Shown: positions 7,809 to 16,116 of the stretch, piece after piece
Layout: each line of letters starts with the position of its first letter
How positions within the stretch are numbered: the first letter of the stretch is position 1
NCBI GenBank assembly: GCA_026004875.1
Contig: BPJZ01000005.1
Coordinates: 62,001 to 126,000, forward strand
Source: Candidatus Poribacteria bacterium
Lineage (GTDB): Bacteria > Poribacteria > WGA-4E > GCA-2687025
DNA length: 64,000 bases
Direction: 5' to 3'
Notes under the pieces: model-generated
Databases searched by the model: none
What the model was told of the DNA's origin: nothing
What the model saw: only the letters and a program-made list of their open reading frames with translations
Position numbers and translations under genes: made by a program

Positions 7809-9602
7809 TCACAGGCGACGATGGTAAACCCCCCATTCAAGCAAAAGGAGCCCCATCATAGCGACCAGAAACCAGTCCCCCATCAGTCGGCGCCCCGGGC
7901 TTTGCGCTTGGGAAGGGGACACCGTCGGAGCCGTCCCTTCACCGGGAGAAGGTCCCTCTGCCGGACGAACGGCTACCTGTTCCCGAACACGACCAGCGGC
8001 GTCCAGCACTCGGTAGATACCCCGGCGTTCTGTTGCAGTAAAGACGCCCGAAGCCCGCACTTCGTTTCCCCCCGGGAGGAGAATCCGGACCGGACCCTGG
8101 GCCCGAAGGGGAATCGGCTCCCCTGCCCGACTCTCCAGCGGCACCGTTCGAAGTGCCGCCCGCAACTCCTCGACCAAGTTTGCGAGAATCACCACACCCG
8201 AAGGATGAAGCGGAAAGTTGCTGACCGCCGGATCGAAAGGATCGAAGGCAAAGAGGAACCAAGGGGCTCCCATCCGCTCTCCAGAGACGATCAGATCGCG
8301 TCCTGTGCTCCAGAGGATCCGGCGCACCGGCACGTTCCACTGGAGAACGCGTCCTCCACGAATGCGGAGTGCCCCCCACTCGGCTCCCAGGAGGAGCGGA
8401 TCGGTCTCGTTGCTCTGGAGCGCCAAGGGGCCCGACGGTGCCGCTGTCGGCTCCTCCCGGGCAAAGGGGATCGGCCCAGTCGGATCGAAGAGAACAAACG
8501 GTTGTGGGGGCAAGGGGTCTAAGGCTGTCCCCCGAATCAGAACGGCATCGACGTCCTGACGGGGAACATAGCGCTCCGGCGTCGTCCAGATCGCTTCCAC
8601 GTTCGGGACGGTCTGGAGGAACGCATCAAGGAATCGGTTTGGAGGGCTGACCACTTGGAGCCGAAGCCGACGCTGGGCCGGAAGCACGGCTTCGAACACG
8701 TCGTCCGGGGGGAAGTCGTCCTCGATGCCGACCAGCTCAGCAGTAAAGGCCGTATCGACCCCGTTCACTCCAGGGGCCCCCAGTTGAAGCGTCGCCTCGG
8801 AATCTGCCTCCAGGCGGAAAGGGACTTCGGCAACCGGCACGCCCTCCACCAAAAGGCGCACCCTGCCCTCAACCGGTCGAGGGAAATCACTGTGAAGCCG
8901 CACGGAGGCCACCACCTCGCTTCCGCTAGCCGTTCCTCGATCCAGGAGAAGCGAGGTGATCCCTACGTTCTCCGGACGCCCTCGAAAGAGAAACAGGTCC
9001 GTATTCTCTGGGAGCGAAGGAGGAGGCTGGTCGGTAAAAAGTCCGATCCGCAAGACGGCACCGACGGCTGAGGAGCGCGCCCGTTCAAGGGCCTCGACAA
9101 GATCGGCCCGAGCGTCGGAAGGGGTCCGATGGCTCAGCGCCTCGCGAACTCGGTTTCGATCCGTCGTGAAAGGAAGGATCAACTCCGGCCGCGGACCGGC
9201 CCAAAGGAGGGCAACCCGTACGGAACGGTCATATTCTTCAAGATAGGCTTCTGCCGCGCGACGCGCCGCCTCCCAACGGGAGGGAAGGACGTCCCGGCAT
9301 TGCATGCTTGCCGAACCGTCGAGGATCAGCACCAGATGGGTCGCCTCCCGATCCGCTGTGAGTCGATAAGGCTGGGCCAACCCTCCAATTCCCAGCAGGA
9401 GCGCTCCTAGTTGGAGCCAAAAGAGCACCGGCGGCCAAGCATGGCGGCGCGCCCACGTGCTACGCACCTCTTGGGGCACCTGTTCCCACAGTCGAAGGCT
9501 CGGTACCGTCCAACGGAGGGATTGGCGCCGGAGCAGATGAAGCGCCAGCAGGAAGGGAATGAACAGCAGAAACCATCCTGCGTTGGGATTGAGCCATCCC
9601 AT
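7809..9602 (-). CDS. BatA-type membrane protein with von Willebrand A domain
   Basis: A 597-residue membrane protein. The N-terminus (GWLNPNAGWFLLFIPFLLAL) is the two-helix BatA/aerotolerance-regulator N-terminal domain; a second hydrophobic segment lies at about residues 58-75. A vWA domain follows, and its metal site reads DGSASM, matching DxSxS. The C-terminus ends with one transmembrane helix (WFLVAMMGLLLLEWGVY). Such proteins usually sit beside MoxR ATPases and DUF58 proteins, and neither is present here. The role in the envelope is not known. It is the first gene of a minus-strand run with recJ and rel. Confidence 0.82.
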   Translation of the reverse strand: MGWLNPNAGWFLLFIPFLLALHLLRRQSLRWTVPSLRLWEQVPQEVRSTWARRHAWPPVLFWLQLGALLLGIGGLAQPYRLTADREATHLVLILDGSASMQCRDVLPSRWEAARRAAEAYLEEYDRSVRVALLWAGPRPELILPFTTDRNRVREALSHRTPSDARADLVEALERARSSAVGAVLRIGLFTDQPPPSLPENTDLFLFRGRPENVGITSLLLDRGTASGSEVVASVRLHSDFPRPVEGRVRLLVEGVPVAEVPFRLEADSEATLQLGAPGVNGVDTAFTAELVGIEDDFPPDDVFEAVLPAQRRLRLQVVSPPNRFLDAFLQTVPNVEAIWTTPERYVPRQDVDAVLIRGTALDPLPPQPFVLFDPTGPIPFAREEPTAAPSGPLALQSNETDPLLLGAEWGALRIRGGRVLQWNVPVRRILWSTGRDLIVSGERMGAPWFLFAFDPFDPAVSNFPLHPSGVVILANLVEELRAALRTVPLESRAGEPIPLRAQGPVRILLPGGNEVRASGVFTATERRGIYRVLDAAGRVREQVAVRPAEGPSPGEGTAPTVSPSQAQSPGRRLMGDWFLVAMMGLLLLEWGVYHRRL

Positions 9603-9656
9603 CGGCTCACCGGCCTTCTAGGGCCAAGCGGCGGGATCGCGCTGGGGTCGGTGCGG

Positions 9657-10076
9657 TTATTCTTCGGCCTCGTCCACCATCGAGGGATCGAAGTCCTCTA
9701 GCCGCTCGCCCTGCTTGTGAGCTTCGATCTGTTTGAGGAGATACTCGCCCTCGTGTCGGTCGTACTCCAAGACGGCACGGGCGTGTTTTTCCGCCTCGTC
9801 GTATTCGTACAATTCCATGTGAATTTTGGCTAGGTACTCGTGCAACTCGCGGAACAGGCCGGACCAGTTCTTTTGCCCTTCAAAGGAAAGCAGATGGTGG
9901 GCTTGGCGCAAAGCGTCTTGGACTTCGGCGTCCAGGGTCTCCTTGTCCACCGACTCGGGATCGTCGTTGTACTGTCGCAGCTGTGAGAGCGCATGGTCCA
10001 GGTCTTTATAAGCCCGCTCGATGTTGACCGTGTTCCGGATGCGCTCGATAAAGCTTTCCAGCACGGCGATGACCAT
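9657..10076 (-). CDS. Small TPR-like cytoplasmic protein, function unknown
   Basis: A 139-residue soluble, acidic, helical protein. The stretch from about residue 75 (GLFRELHEYLAKIHMELYEY, then DEAEKHARAVLEYD) has the spacing of one to two tetratricopeptide helix pairs. No signal peptide or catalytic motif is seen. It has a good Shine-Dalgarno sequence (GAAAGGA) and lies just after the Rieske gene on the same strand. I do not recognise a family. Confidence 0.6.
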   Translation of the reverse strand: MVIAVLESFIERIRNTVNIERAYKDLDHALSQLRQYNDDPESVDKETLDAEVQDALRQAHHLLSFEGQKNWSGLFRELHEYLAKIHMELYEYDEAEKHARAVLEYDRHEGEYLLKQIEAHKQGERLEDFDPSMVDEAEE

Positions 10077-10115
10077 TCTGGCCGATCCTTTCTGAACAGC
10101 CCAAGAGGCGTCCGG

Positions 10116-10593
10116 CTATACCGAAAGCAGGACGATCACAACGCCGTTTTCCAGACGCGCTGGATATCGTCGAAGCGGCTCCGTCGCCGGCCCTGAGAGC
10201 GGGGGTACCCTCTAAATCGAACTTCGAGCCGTGGCAGGGACAAGCAAACTGCTGACTGCTCGCCTCAAAGTTGGTTTTGCACTGCCGATGGGTACAGCTG
10301 TTCTCCAAGGCCAGGACCTCCGCCTCGCCGGTACGCACCAAGAAGAAATCGAACGCTCCTTCTTGGACGCGTCGAACGCCCCCCACCTGCCCAAGCTCGG
10401 GGAAATCGCTCAAAGGGGCTCGGTACTCCCTCCCCCCGGAGGCCGCTGAAGCCGCATCCGATTCAGAAGCGCTTGAAGAGGCGACCGTTGTCGTCGCACA
10501 GCCCAAACCGTTGCTCAAAAGCACCACGCCCCCCGCTACAGCGAGACCCTCTTCAAGGAATCTCCGCCGCGTCAACCGCTTCGAATCGGACAC
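10116..10593 (-). CDS. Tat-exported Rieske [2Fe-2S] protein (frame broken by one extra base)
   Basis: The N-terminus carries a twin-arginine signal (TRRRFLEEGLAVAGG) and a Cys shortly after the hydrophobic stretch, so export by Tat and possible lipid anchoring are likely. The Rieske cluster motifs are CTHRQC and CPCHGSKFDLEG. After that point the written frame goes wrong. Dropping one G from the run at 10201-10205 restores a normal Rieske ending (LSGPATEPLRRY, then ENGVVIVLLSV) and a stop at 10116. The repaired length is 158 residues. The GTG start at 10593 follows AGGGGGAAGAGC. No cytochrome b gene is nearby, so it may be a stand-alone redox protein and not part of a bc complex. Confidence 0.83.
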
Positions 10594-10655
10594 GCTCTTC
10601 CCCCTTTTCTGGATCACTGATTCTGGAGCGCTAAAAAACGAAGAAAGCGACCTGC

Positions 10656-10880
10656 CTACTTCACTTCAAACGGCAGGAGCGCTAAGATGCGCGCTCGCTT
10701 GATCGCCCGGTTCAGCTTCCGCTGGCCCCGTGCGCTCAGATAGGTCGTCCGCCGGGGGCGGATCTTCCCCCGCTCGGTGATGTACTGCCGAATAAAAGTC
10801 AGGTTCTTGTAATCAATCTGACGCTCCAAGGCCTCCTGCTGCTCTCGACTCAGCCGACGACGGCGTCGTAACGCTCGCAT
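10656..10880 (-). CDS. rpsR: 30S ribosomal protein S18 (bS18)
   Basis: A 74-residue S18. The diagnostic core is [19 protein letters not shown], followed by [20 protein letters not shown] and [11 protein letters not shown]. The N-terminal zinc-binding Cys residues of many S18 proteins are absent, so this is the Cys-free type. The start ATG at 10880 follows AGGAGA. Most bacteria keep rpsR between ssb and rplI; here that slot (26180-26198) is empty and S18 sits 15 kb away under its own promoter. Confidence 0.95.
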   Translation of the reverse strand: MRALRRRRRLSREQQEALERQIDYKNLTFIRQYITERGKIRPRRTTYLSARGQRKLNRAIKRARILALLPFEVK

Positions 10881-10936
10881 GAACGAGTTCTCCTCAGATC
10901 CTTGTCTTCTCGACGGTACGACTCTCACTTGAAGCG

Positions 10937-10966
10937 ATTGTATCGCCCTTGGAGCGACTCCGTCAA
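10937..10966 (-). promoter_or_regulatory. Promoter of rpsR
   Basis: On the minus strand TTGACG (10961-10966), an 18-base spacer and TACAAT (10937-10942) form a good sigma-70 promoter. The rpsR start codon is at 10880, giving a leader of about 50 bases. This supports independent transcription of rpsR. Confidence 0.65.
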
Positions 10967-11002
10967 CGGTGAGTCTTCTCAGCGCTTGGGGCCAAAGCGA
11001 TC

Positions 11003-11377
11003 CTACGCCGAGTCTGTCCGCGCGGCCGAGACAACCGCCGAACAGGTGCGGCGATGGTGAGACCAGAGACGAAGGCCGTTCAACTGCCGAGTCGAACCGT
11101 CCCGCGAGCGAACGGTCCGCGACCACTCCCGGAGGTTGAGACTCCGGTTGCGATAGACGGTGAGCACCTCGCCACACTTTGGGCAAAGTACGACGTGTAC
11201 CCCAAGAAGACGGCGGAGCGCCCCCCGAGCCACCTCGCGGCGCCCGATCACGCAGAGCAACGCTCCCCGACAGTACTCCCGGCGGCCAGTCTGGATCACC
11301 AGTTGCACATCCTCCGGTCGGATTCCACGGGCGCGAGCGCGGCGCTCCGCGTGTGCTGTCCACTGATGGGGAGTCAT
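11003..11377 (-). CDS. DUF4258-like small protein
   Basis: A 124-residue protein. The first ~80 residues follow the DUF4258 pattern: a His near the start ([11 protein letters not shown]), the segment [20 protein letters not shown], and [20 protein letters not shown]. The fold resembles RelE/BrnT-like toxins, but DUF4258 proteins are mostly uncharacterised. The extra Cys pair (CPKC) could bind a metal. The ~40-residue tail is not conserved in the family as I know it. The Shine-Dalgarno sequence AGGAGA supports the ATG at 11377. No antitoxin-like partner is adjacent. Confidence 0.62.
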   Translation of the reverse strand: MTPHQWTAHAERRARARGIRPEDVQLVIQTGRREYCRGALLCVIGRREVARGALRRLLGVHVVLCPKCGEVLTVYRNRSLNLREWSRTVRSRDGSTRQLNGLRLWSHHRRTCSAVVSAARTDSA

Positions 11378-11630
11378 CTCTTCTCCTTTCGGGTTCCTAC
11401 CTGGAAACCTCAGGACAAAGAAGCCGCCTCAGGCGGGGGCCGCCAAAACGCCAGACGAGAGCAGATCGGACAATCTCGGTAAGAATGCCCTAATGTTACC
11501 CTGTAGTCTGGAAAAATACAACCGATGCCCCGACTGAATCCCTCCCGAGGGCCTCTCACCTTCGAATTGACGACATTTCGGGCAAGGTGTAACCTCGCAA
11601 CTTGCGAACTAAGAGAGGAGGGAGGTTCCC
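11378..11630. other. Intergenic region between divergent genes, with a small hairpin
   Basis: About 250 bases without a gene, between the DUF4258 gene (minus) and the epimerase (plus). It holds the perfect inverted repeat CCGCCT-C-AGGCGG (11424-11436). Read on the minus strand the repeat is followed by CTTCTTTG, so it could act as a weak terminator or attenuator in the DUF4258 leader. A weak plus-strand promoter candidate is TTGACG (11567-11572), 17 bases, TAACCT (11590-11595). Confidence 0.35.
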
Positions 11631-12644
11631 ATGAAAGTTCTGGTTGCCGGCGCCACCGGCCAAGTAGGTTCCCGTCTGGTCCGCCAACTGCTGGATCGAA
11701 ACCACGAGGTGCGGGCGATCGTGCTCCCCGACGATCCGGCGGCCTCTCGAATCGAAGGCCTGGAAATCGAACGGATGGAGGGCGATCTTCGGGACGAAAC
11801 GTTGGTGGAAAAGGCCGTCGCCGGTGTGGACGCGGTGATCCACACGGCGAACTTCGTCAGCGGAGCGCAGTTTGAGAACAACACGCAGGTGAATCGGGTC
11901 CTCGCTAACGTCTGTGGCAAGTACGCCGACCGACTGGAGCGGTACGTTTACGTCAGCTCTTCCGGCGTCTTCCCCAACAACGGGGAGGTGATCGCCTGTG
12001 CCTATCATCCGGTGGACGAGCTCCACCCCAAGCGTCCGCTGGGAGATTACAACATCTCGAAGATTCTCGGGGAGCACTTCACCGAATCGGTCGCGTACAC
12101 AACGGGGTTGCGGACGGTGATCGTCCGCCCTAGCCACATCCTCTCCGGGACGGCGATTCTGCATCAGTTCAGCGTACGACGGGTCTGCGGTATCCTCCGG
12201 ACCGGTCAGCGGAACCGAGGGAGCGAGCTCTACATGCCCGACGGAACGGAGCTTTGGCATCAGGTGGAGGCTCAAGCCGAAAGCGAAGATCAACCGTGCA
12301 GCGTTCGGGACTTGGAGGGGCGCCCCTGGTACTACCAGCCCAACGACGCACGCGACATCGCTCATGGGTTGATCTGTGCCCTGGAGGAGCCCGGGGCCGT
12401 AGGAGAGTCGTTTAACCTTGGGGCACCGGCTCCGTTCACCTTTCCGGAGGCGGCCCGACGGATCGCTGAAGCCACCGGACAGGAGCCGTTGGAGATCCGC
12501 CTGCCCGTCCGTTGGCGCTACGATCACGACATCCGAAAAGCAAAGAGCTGGATAAACTACCGGCCTCAAGGCGACCTCCCAACGATGATCGCCTCGGCGC
12601 TCCGAGTTCAGTCTGAGGGATGGCAAGATTACACGTGGGAGTGA
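11631..12644 (+). CDS. NAD(P)-dependent epimerase/dehydratase (extended SDR)
   Basis: A 337-residue cytoplasmic enzyme of the extended short-chain dehydrogenase fold. The nucleotide-binding motif is GATGQVGSRL at residues 7-16, the catalytic Ser region is YVYVSSSGVF, and the YxxxK pair appears as YNISK. A GDLRDE segment in the cofactor site and an NLGAPAPFTF loop are also present. Such enzymes act on nucleotide sugars or related sugars; the substrate cannot be told from sequence. The Shine-Dalgarno sequence is GAGGAGGGAGG. It converges on the pentapeptide-repeat gene with a gap of 22 bp. Confidence 0.88.
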   Translation: MKVLVAGATGQVGSRLVRQLLDRNHEVRAIVLPDDPAASRIEGLEIERMEGDLRDETLVEKAVAGVDAVIHTANFVSGAQFENNTQVNRVLANVCGKYADRLERYVYVSSSGVFPNNGEVIACAYHPVDELHPKRPLGDYNISKILGEHFTESVAYTTGLRTVIVRPSHILSGTAILHQFSVRRVCGILRTGQRNRGSELYMPDGTELWHQVEAQAESEDQPCSVRDLEGRPWYYQPNDARDIAHGLICALEEPGAVGESFNLGAPAPFTFPEAARRIAEATGQEPLEIRLPVRWRYDHDIRKAKSWINYRPQGDLPTMIASALRVQSEGWQDYTWE

Positions 12645-12666
12645 GCTCCCCGCAGAACGACAGGGA

Positions 12667-13620
12667 TTAGAACAGCTCCCACTCGATCTTCTCTTCGCCG
12701 TTGTTGGCCGAGAGGTAGAGCCATTCGCCGCCTCGGTAAGCGATGTGGTCTCTCAGATGACGGGCAAGCTCGGGGAGGTCCTCCTCCAAGGCGGCAAGGG
12801 TACGCTGGATGTTGTTCGTAATTCGCGCGTACAGGTTCTTATGGAGCCCTCGAATCTGTTGGTGAACGGCGACCAGCTCGTCGGTGTAGAAGGAGAGTGC
12901 CTCTTCAAACTCCTCGTCTTGGTCGTCGGAGGACTGGGCCTTACGGAGGAACTGCAAGGAGTCGTGAAGATCGGCCCGTTCGTCGAGGAGTTTTTGTCGG
13001 ATCTCAAGGATCCGTCGCTTCTCCTGCTCGGCGGCCTCCGGATCGGTCAGCGCCAGAAGAGATAGGCCAGGAACCCAACTCCCCTCGTGCTGCATCAGAT
13101 AGTGCAGGTAGGCGAACCCCTTCCGGTCGCGGACTCGCGCCTCAACGTCCCCATAACGGATATACCAGAAGTCTCCGGGCTCCTTTCGAAAGACGTTCTT
13201 CCGCCGAGGGGCAGTCGGGGAGGTGGCAGGGCGCACGAGTCGCTCCACGGCGGGTGAAGGCTCCTCCCGGAAGGGAGGGGAGAACGGATCGGCTTGGGCC
13301 TGAGAGGCGCCGGCGGTCTGTTCCCGCGGTGAGACCGCCGCCGTCTGAACGGTCTGGGGTTCCTGTTGTTCTTCCCAGCAGAAGCTAGACAACTGCGCAC
13401 CGGTCAGGTCGGCACCGGTCAGGACGGCACCTTCCAGGTCGGCACCTCGGAGGTCGGCGTTTCGCAATTTGGCACGGGAGAAGTTCACCGCGCGCAAGTT
13501 AGCCCCGCGCAGATCGGCGCCCTCCAGGTCGGCGCCCCGGAGGTCGGCGTTTGCGAGGTTGGCTCCGCGCAGATTCGCCCCGCGCAGATTTGTCAACGGA
13601 GAGGGCCGCCACTCGGACAC
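12667..13620 (-). CDS. Pentapeptide-repeat protein with a LuxR/AfsR-associated C-terminal domain
   Basis: A 317-residue protein with two parts. Residues about 10-80 are tandem A(D/N)LxG pentapeptide repeats ([18 protein letters not shown] and so on), a right-handed quadrilateral helix. A low-complexity linker follows. From about 143 the sequence ([19 protein letters not shown], then [10 protein letters not shown]) and the tail [25 protein letters not shown] resemble a domain I know from the C-terminus of AfsR/LuxR-type regulators and ATPases in Chloroflexi and Actinobacteria. I know no characterised protein with this pairing. No signal peptide or membrane helix is seen, so it is probably cytoplasmic. 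Confidence 0.75.
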   Translation of the reverse strand: MSEWRPSPLTNLRGANLRGANLANADLRGADLEGADLRGANLRAVNFSRAKLRNADLRGADLEGAVLTGADLTGAQLSSFCWEEQQEPQTVQTAAVSPREQTAGASQAQADPFSPPFREEPSPAVERLVRPATSPTAPRRKNVFRKEPGDFWYIRYGDVEARVRDRKGFAYLHYLMQHEGSWVPGLSLLALTDPEAAEQEKRRILEIRQKLLDERADLHDSLQFLRKAQSSDDQDEEFEEALSFYTDELVAVHQQIRGLHKNLYARITNNIQRTLAALEEDLPELARHLRDHIAYRGGEWLYLSANNGEEKIEWELF

Positions 13621-13757
13621 AGAAGTTGCCCGTCCTTGAAACGTCCGATTTACAATTAATATCAGGGCTTGCGAGATTTCCCCTGCCGCTCGTACTATTC
13701 CCCTACGACGGCCCTTGACGTTTCGGTTCAGACGGGCAAGGAGAGGGATTTTTCCTC

Positions 13758-14228
13758 TTAAAGCTTCGGGCTCCGAGGCGAGAGCACGCGCGACCAGAAG
13801 TTAACGATGCTCTCGGCCAACAGCACCCACTCGCTGTAGGTGGTGGGTTTGGAGATACAGGCGTTCGCCTGATTCTCATAGGCGCGGTGGATAACCGCCG
13901 GGTCCTGAGAGTCCACGACGGCAATGATGGGAACGTCGTGGAAACGCTCCGTCTTGCGGAGTCGTTCCAAAACGGAAAAGCCGGAGTCGTTGTTGATGTT
14001 GATCCCGACCAGGACCAGGTACGGCCAGAAACGCCCCGCTTCGAGAGTGGCGAGGGCTTCTGAAGCGTTCGAGGCTAGAAAGACCCGATCCTCGACGCCA
14101 AACTCGGCCAGCGCCTCGCAGAGAAGCCGAGCGTCGGCCGGGTTGTCGTCCACAATCAGAAACTGCTTGACAACCCCGCTGGAGATCCAGGCCCTCGGGA
14201 TCGAGTAGGCCGCCGTGGTAGAGGCCAT
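13758..14228 (-). CDS. Receiver-domain protein lacking the phospho-acceptor Asp
   Basis: About 156 residues, a single CheY/Rcp1-like receiver with no output domain. The acidic pair is present (IVDDN, Asp27-Asp28) and so is the switch Lys (ISKP, Lys127). The strand that normally ends in the phosphorylated Asp reads [10 protein letters not shown], with Gly75 at that position. The Thr/Ser switch site is also altered (IIAVVDSQD). It therefore cannot be phosphorylated in the usual way. I chose the ATG at 14228 because AAGGAG lies 9 bases before it; ATGs at 14234 and 14261 are also open. It is divergent from a histidine kinase of the phytochrome/Rcp1-partner class. Confidence 0.8.
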   Translation of the reverse strand: MASTTAAYSIPRAWISSGVVKQFLIVDDNPADARLLCEALAEFGVEDRVFLASNASEALATLEAGRFWPYLVLVGININNDSGFSVLERLRKTERFHDVPIIAVVDSQDPAVIHRAYENQANACISKPTTYSEWVLLAESIVNFWSRVLSPRSPKL

Positions 14229-14424
14229 GTCCATCCGCTCCTTCAACCAAACAGGTTCCATCCTCTTGGCGAACCGTCCAAACAGCGGTCGCCCTTCTCC
14301 TCCAAACCCATCGGGTTCGCTGATAAAGGGGAACCTTTTGGTGAAATCGCGTACTACACGGCGCGTATTCTATAGGGCATCAGGGGCATTCGCTCCTCAC
14401 GCGCTCAGCGGATAGGGGAAATCC

Positions 14425-16116
14425 ATGCTCGTAGGCTCGTGGTGGGAGTCCATCGAGTTAACACTGAACATTGCCGTAACGATCGGCACGGCTGCGCTGG
14501 GGGTTCTGGTCCTCCAACACCACTTTCGTAGCTGGACCAACCGCTTGTTCTCCATCTTGGCAGGATTGGTCGCCACCTACACCGTCCTGAACTATCTTTC
14601 GCTTTATCCCCCCAGCGGAACCGATCAGCTCTTCTGGATTCGCCTGGTCATGGCGGAGACCTCTCTCATTGGTCCTACTCTCCTGGTGTTCGCTCTAACG
14701 TTCCCTGAGGAACAATGGAAGCTCCGACCCCGCCAGTTTCTTCCGATTGGAGCGATAGCCGCGCTTACTTTTGGGCTTTCGTTAACTCCGGCGGTTTTTT
14801 CAGAGATTCACTACCGCGGCGTGGAACCCCTCCCGCGTCCTGGTCCGGGGATGCTCGTGTGGGTCGCCAACTCGCTGGGAACGGTGTGGGCCACCATTCT
14901 CGTTCTGTTGAAAAAGTACCGAAGTGCAGTCGGTATCGAGCGTCGCCGATACAGAACGTTGCTCTTTGGAGTCACTGCGACCTTTCTCAGCGTCCTAGGG
15001 ATTACCAATCTCGCAATCCTCACGTTCAGCACCTCCCGATTCGTTCCGTTTGGGCCTCTTAGTTTTCTCATCCTCATATCCGCTATGACCTATTCAATCA
15101 TAAGATATAATATTTTTAGTATTAAAATTGCAACAGTTGACCTATTAGTAGGAATCCTATGGGTAATCCTTTTCTCAAACATACTCACATCGCCTTCTTG
15201 GCCTGCCTTGATCTTAAACGGAGTTACCTTATCCGTCGCAATTATCGCAGGAGTGCTCCTGCTTCGGAGCCTTCGTCGAGAGATGGAGCACCGTCAGCAG
15301 CTCGAGGAGGTAACGGCGGAGCTCCGCGCTTTGAACGACCGGCTGGCGACCTCTAATGTTGAGCTAGAGCGTTTTGCCTATGTCGCCTCGCACGACCTTC
15401 AGGCGCCGCTGCGGTCGGTTCTGGGCTACGGGGAGCTTTTGGAGCGCCGATATCGAGAGGTCCTCGACGCCAAAGGTCAGGAGTTTCTCGCCTACCTCCT
15501 GGACGGCGCGCGGCGGATGCAGCGGATGATTGAAAGTCTCCTCCAATTGGCCCGCGTAGACACCCGCGGAGGAAACTTCGTCCCGGTGGAGGTCGGGCCG
15601 CTGCTAGAAGAGGTCCTTCAAACGCTAGGGCCCCAGATCGAGGAGACACAAGCCCAGATCACCATCCAGCCGATGCCGAGAGTGGTGGCCGATCCGACTC
15701 AGCTCGCACAGCTTTTTCAGAACCTCATTGCCAACGCGTTGAAGTTCCACGGCGAGCGACCACCACAGGTCACCATCTCGGCCACTCGACGGGAAGGGGA
15801 GTGGGAGTTCTGCGTCCGAGACCAAGGGATTGGGATTGCACCGCGCGATCAGGAGCGCATCTTTGAGATGTTTCGGCGACTCCAACCGGAGGACGACTCT
15901 CCTGGGGCCGGAATCGGCCTGGCCATCTGTAAGCGGATCGTCCATCGCCACGGAGGCCGCATCTGGGTCGAGTCGGAGCTGGGGAAGGGAGCCGCGTTTT
16001 TCTTTACCATTCCCGACCGAGAAAACCACTCAGCGCGGCGGATCTCCTGCTACCGGGAGCCTCAGGAGAACGGCTCATCGGATGACACTGAGATCACCGT
16101 TGAGGAGGGATCATGA
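14425..16116 (+). CDS. Membrane histidine kinase with 7TM-like sensor region
   Basis: 563 residues. Residues about 1-275 contain some seven to eight hydrophobic segments, like the 7TM N-terminal region of histidine kinases. A coiled coil follows, then a HisKA domain whose phospho-acceptor is His323 (YVASHDLQAPLRS). The ATPase boxes are N (NLIANALKFHG), G1 (DQGIGI), F (EMFRRL) and G2 (GAGIGLAICKRIVHRHGG). The HisKA type is that of bacteriophytochrome kinases that pair with Rcp1-like receivers. Bases 15085-15175, coding for late membrane helices, are strikingly AT-rich. Its stop overlaps the start of the nitroreductase gene (ATGA). The signal sensed is unknown. Confidence 0.9.
   Translation: MLVGSWWESIELTLNIAVTIGTAALGVLVLQHHFRSWTNRLFSILAGLVATYTVLNYLSLYPPSGTDQLFWIRLVMAETSLIGPTLLVFALTFPEEQWKLRPRQFLPIGAIAALTFGLSLTPAVFSEIHYRGVEPLPRPGPGMLVWVANSLGTVWATILVLLKKYRSAVGIERRRYRTLLFGVTATFLSVLGITNLAILTFSTSRFVPFGPLSFLILISAMTYSIIRYNIFSIKIATVDLLVGILWVILFSNILTSPSWPALILNGVTLSVAIIAGVLLLRSLRREMEHRQQLEEVTAELRALNDRLATSNVELERFAYVASHDLQAPLRSVLGYGELLERRYREVLDAKGQEFLAYLLDGARRMQRMIESLLQLARVDTRGGNFVPVEVGPLLEEVLQTLGPQIEETQAQITIQPMPRVVADPTQLAQLFQNLIANALKFHGERPPQVTISATRREGEWEFCVRDQGIGIAPRDQERIFEMFRRLQPEDDSPGAGIGLAICKRIVHRHGGRIWVESELGKGAAFFFTIPDRENHSARRISCYREPQENGSSDDTEITVEEGS

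Noticed and set aside
11424-11436. CCGCCT-C-AGGCGG as a true terminator
   Set aside because: The stem is short with a 1-base centre and no upstream gene on either strand needs it; kept only as a possible leader hairpin.
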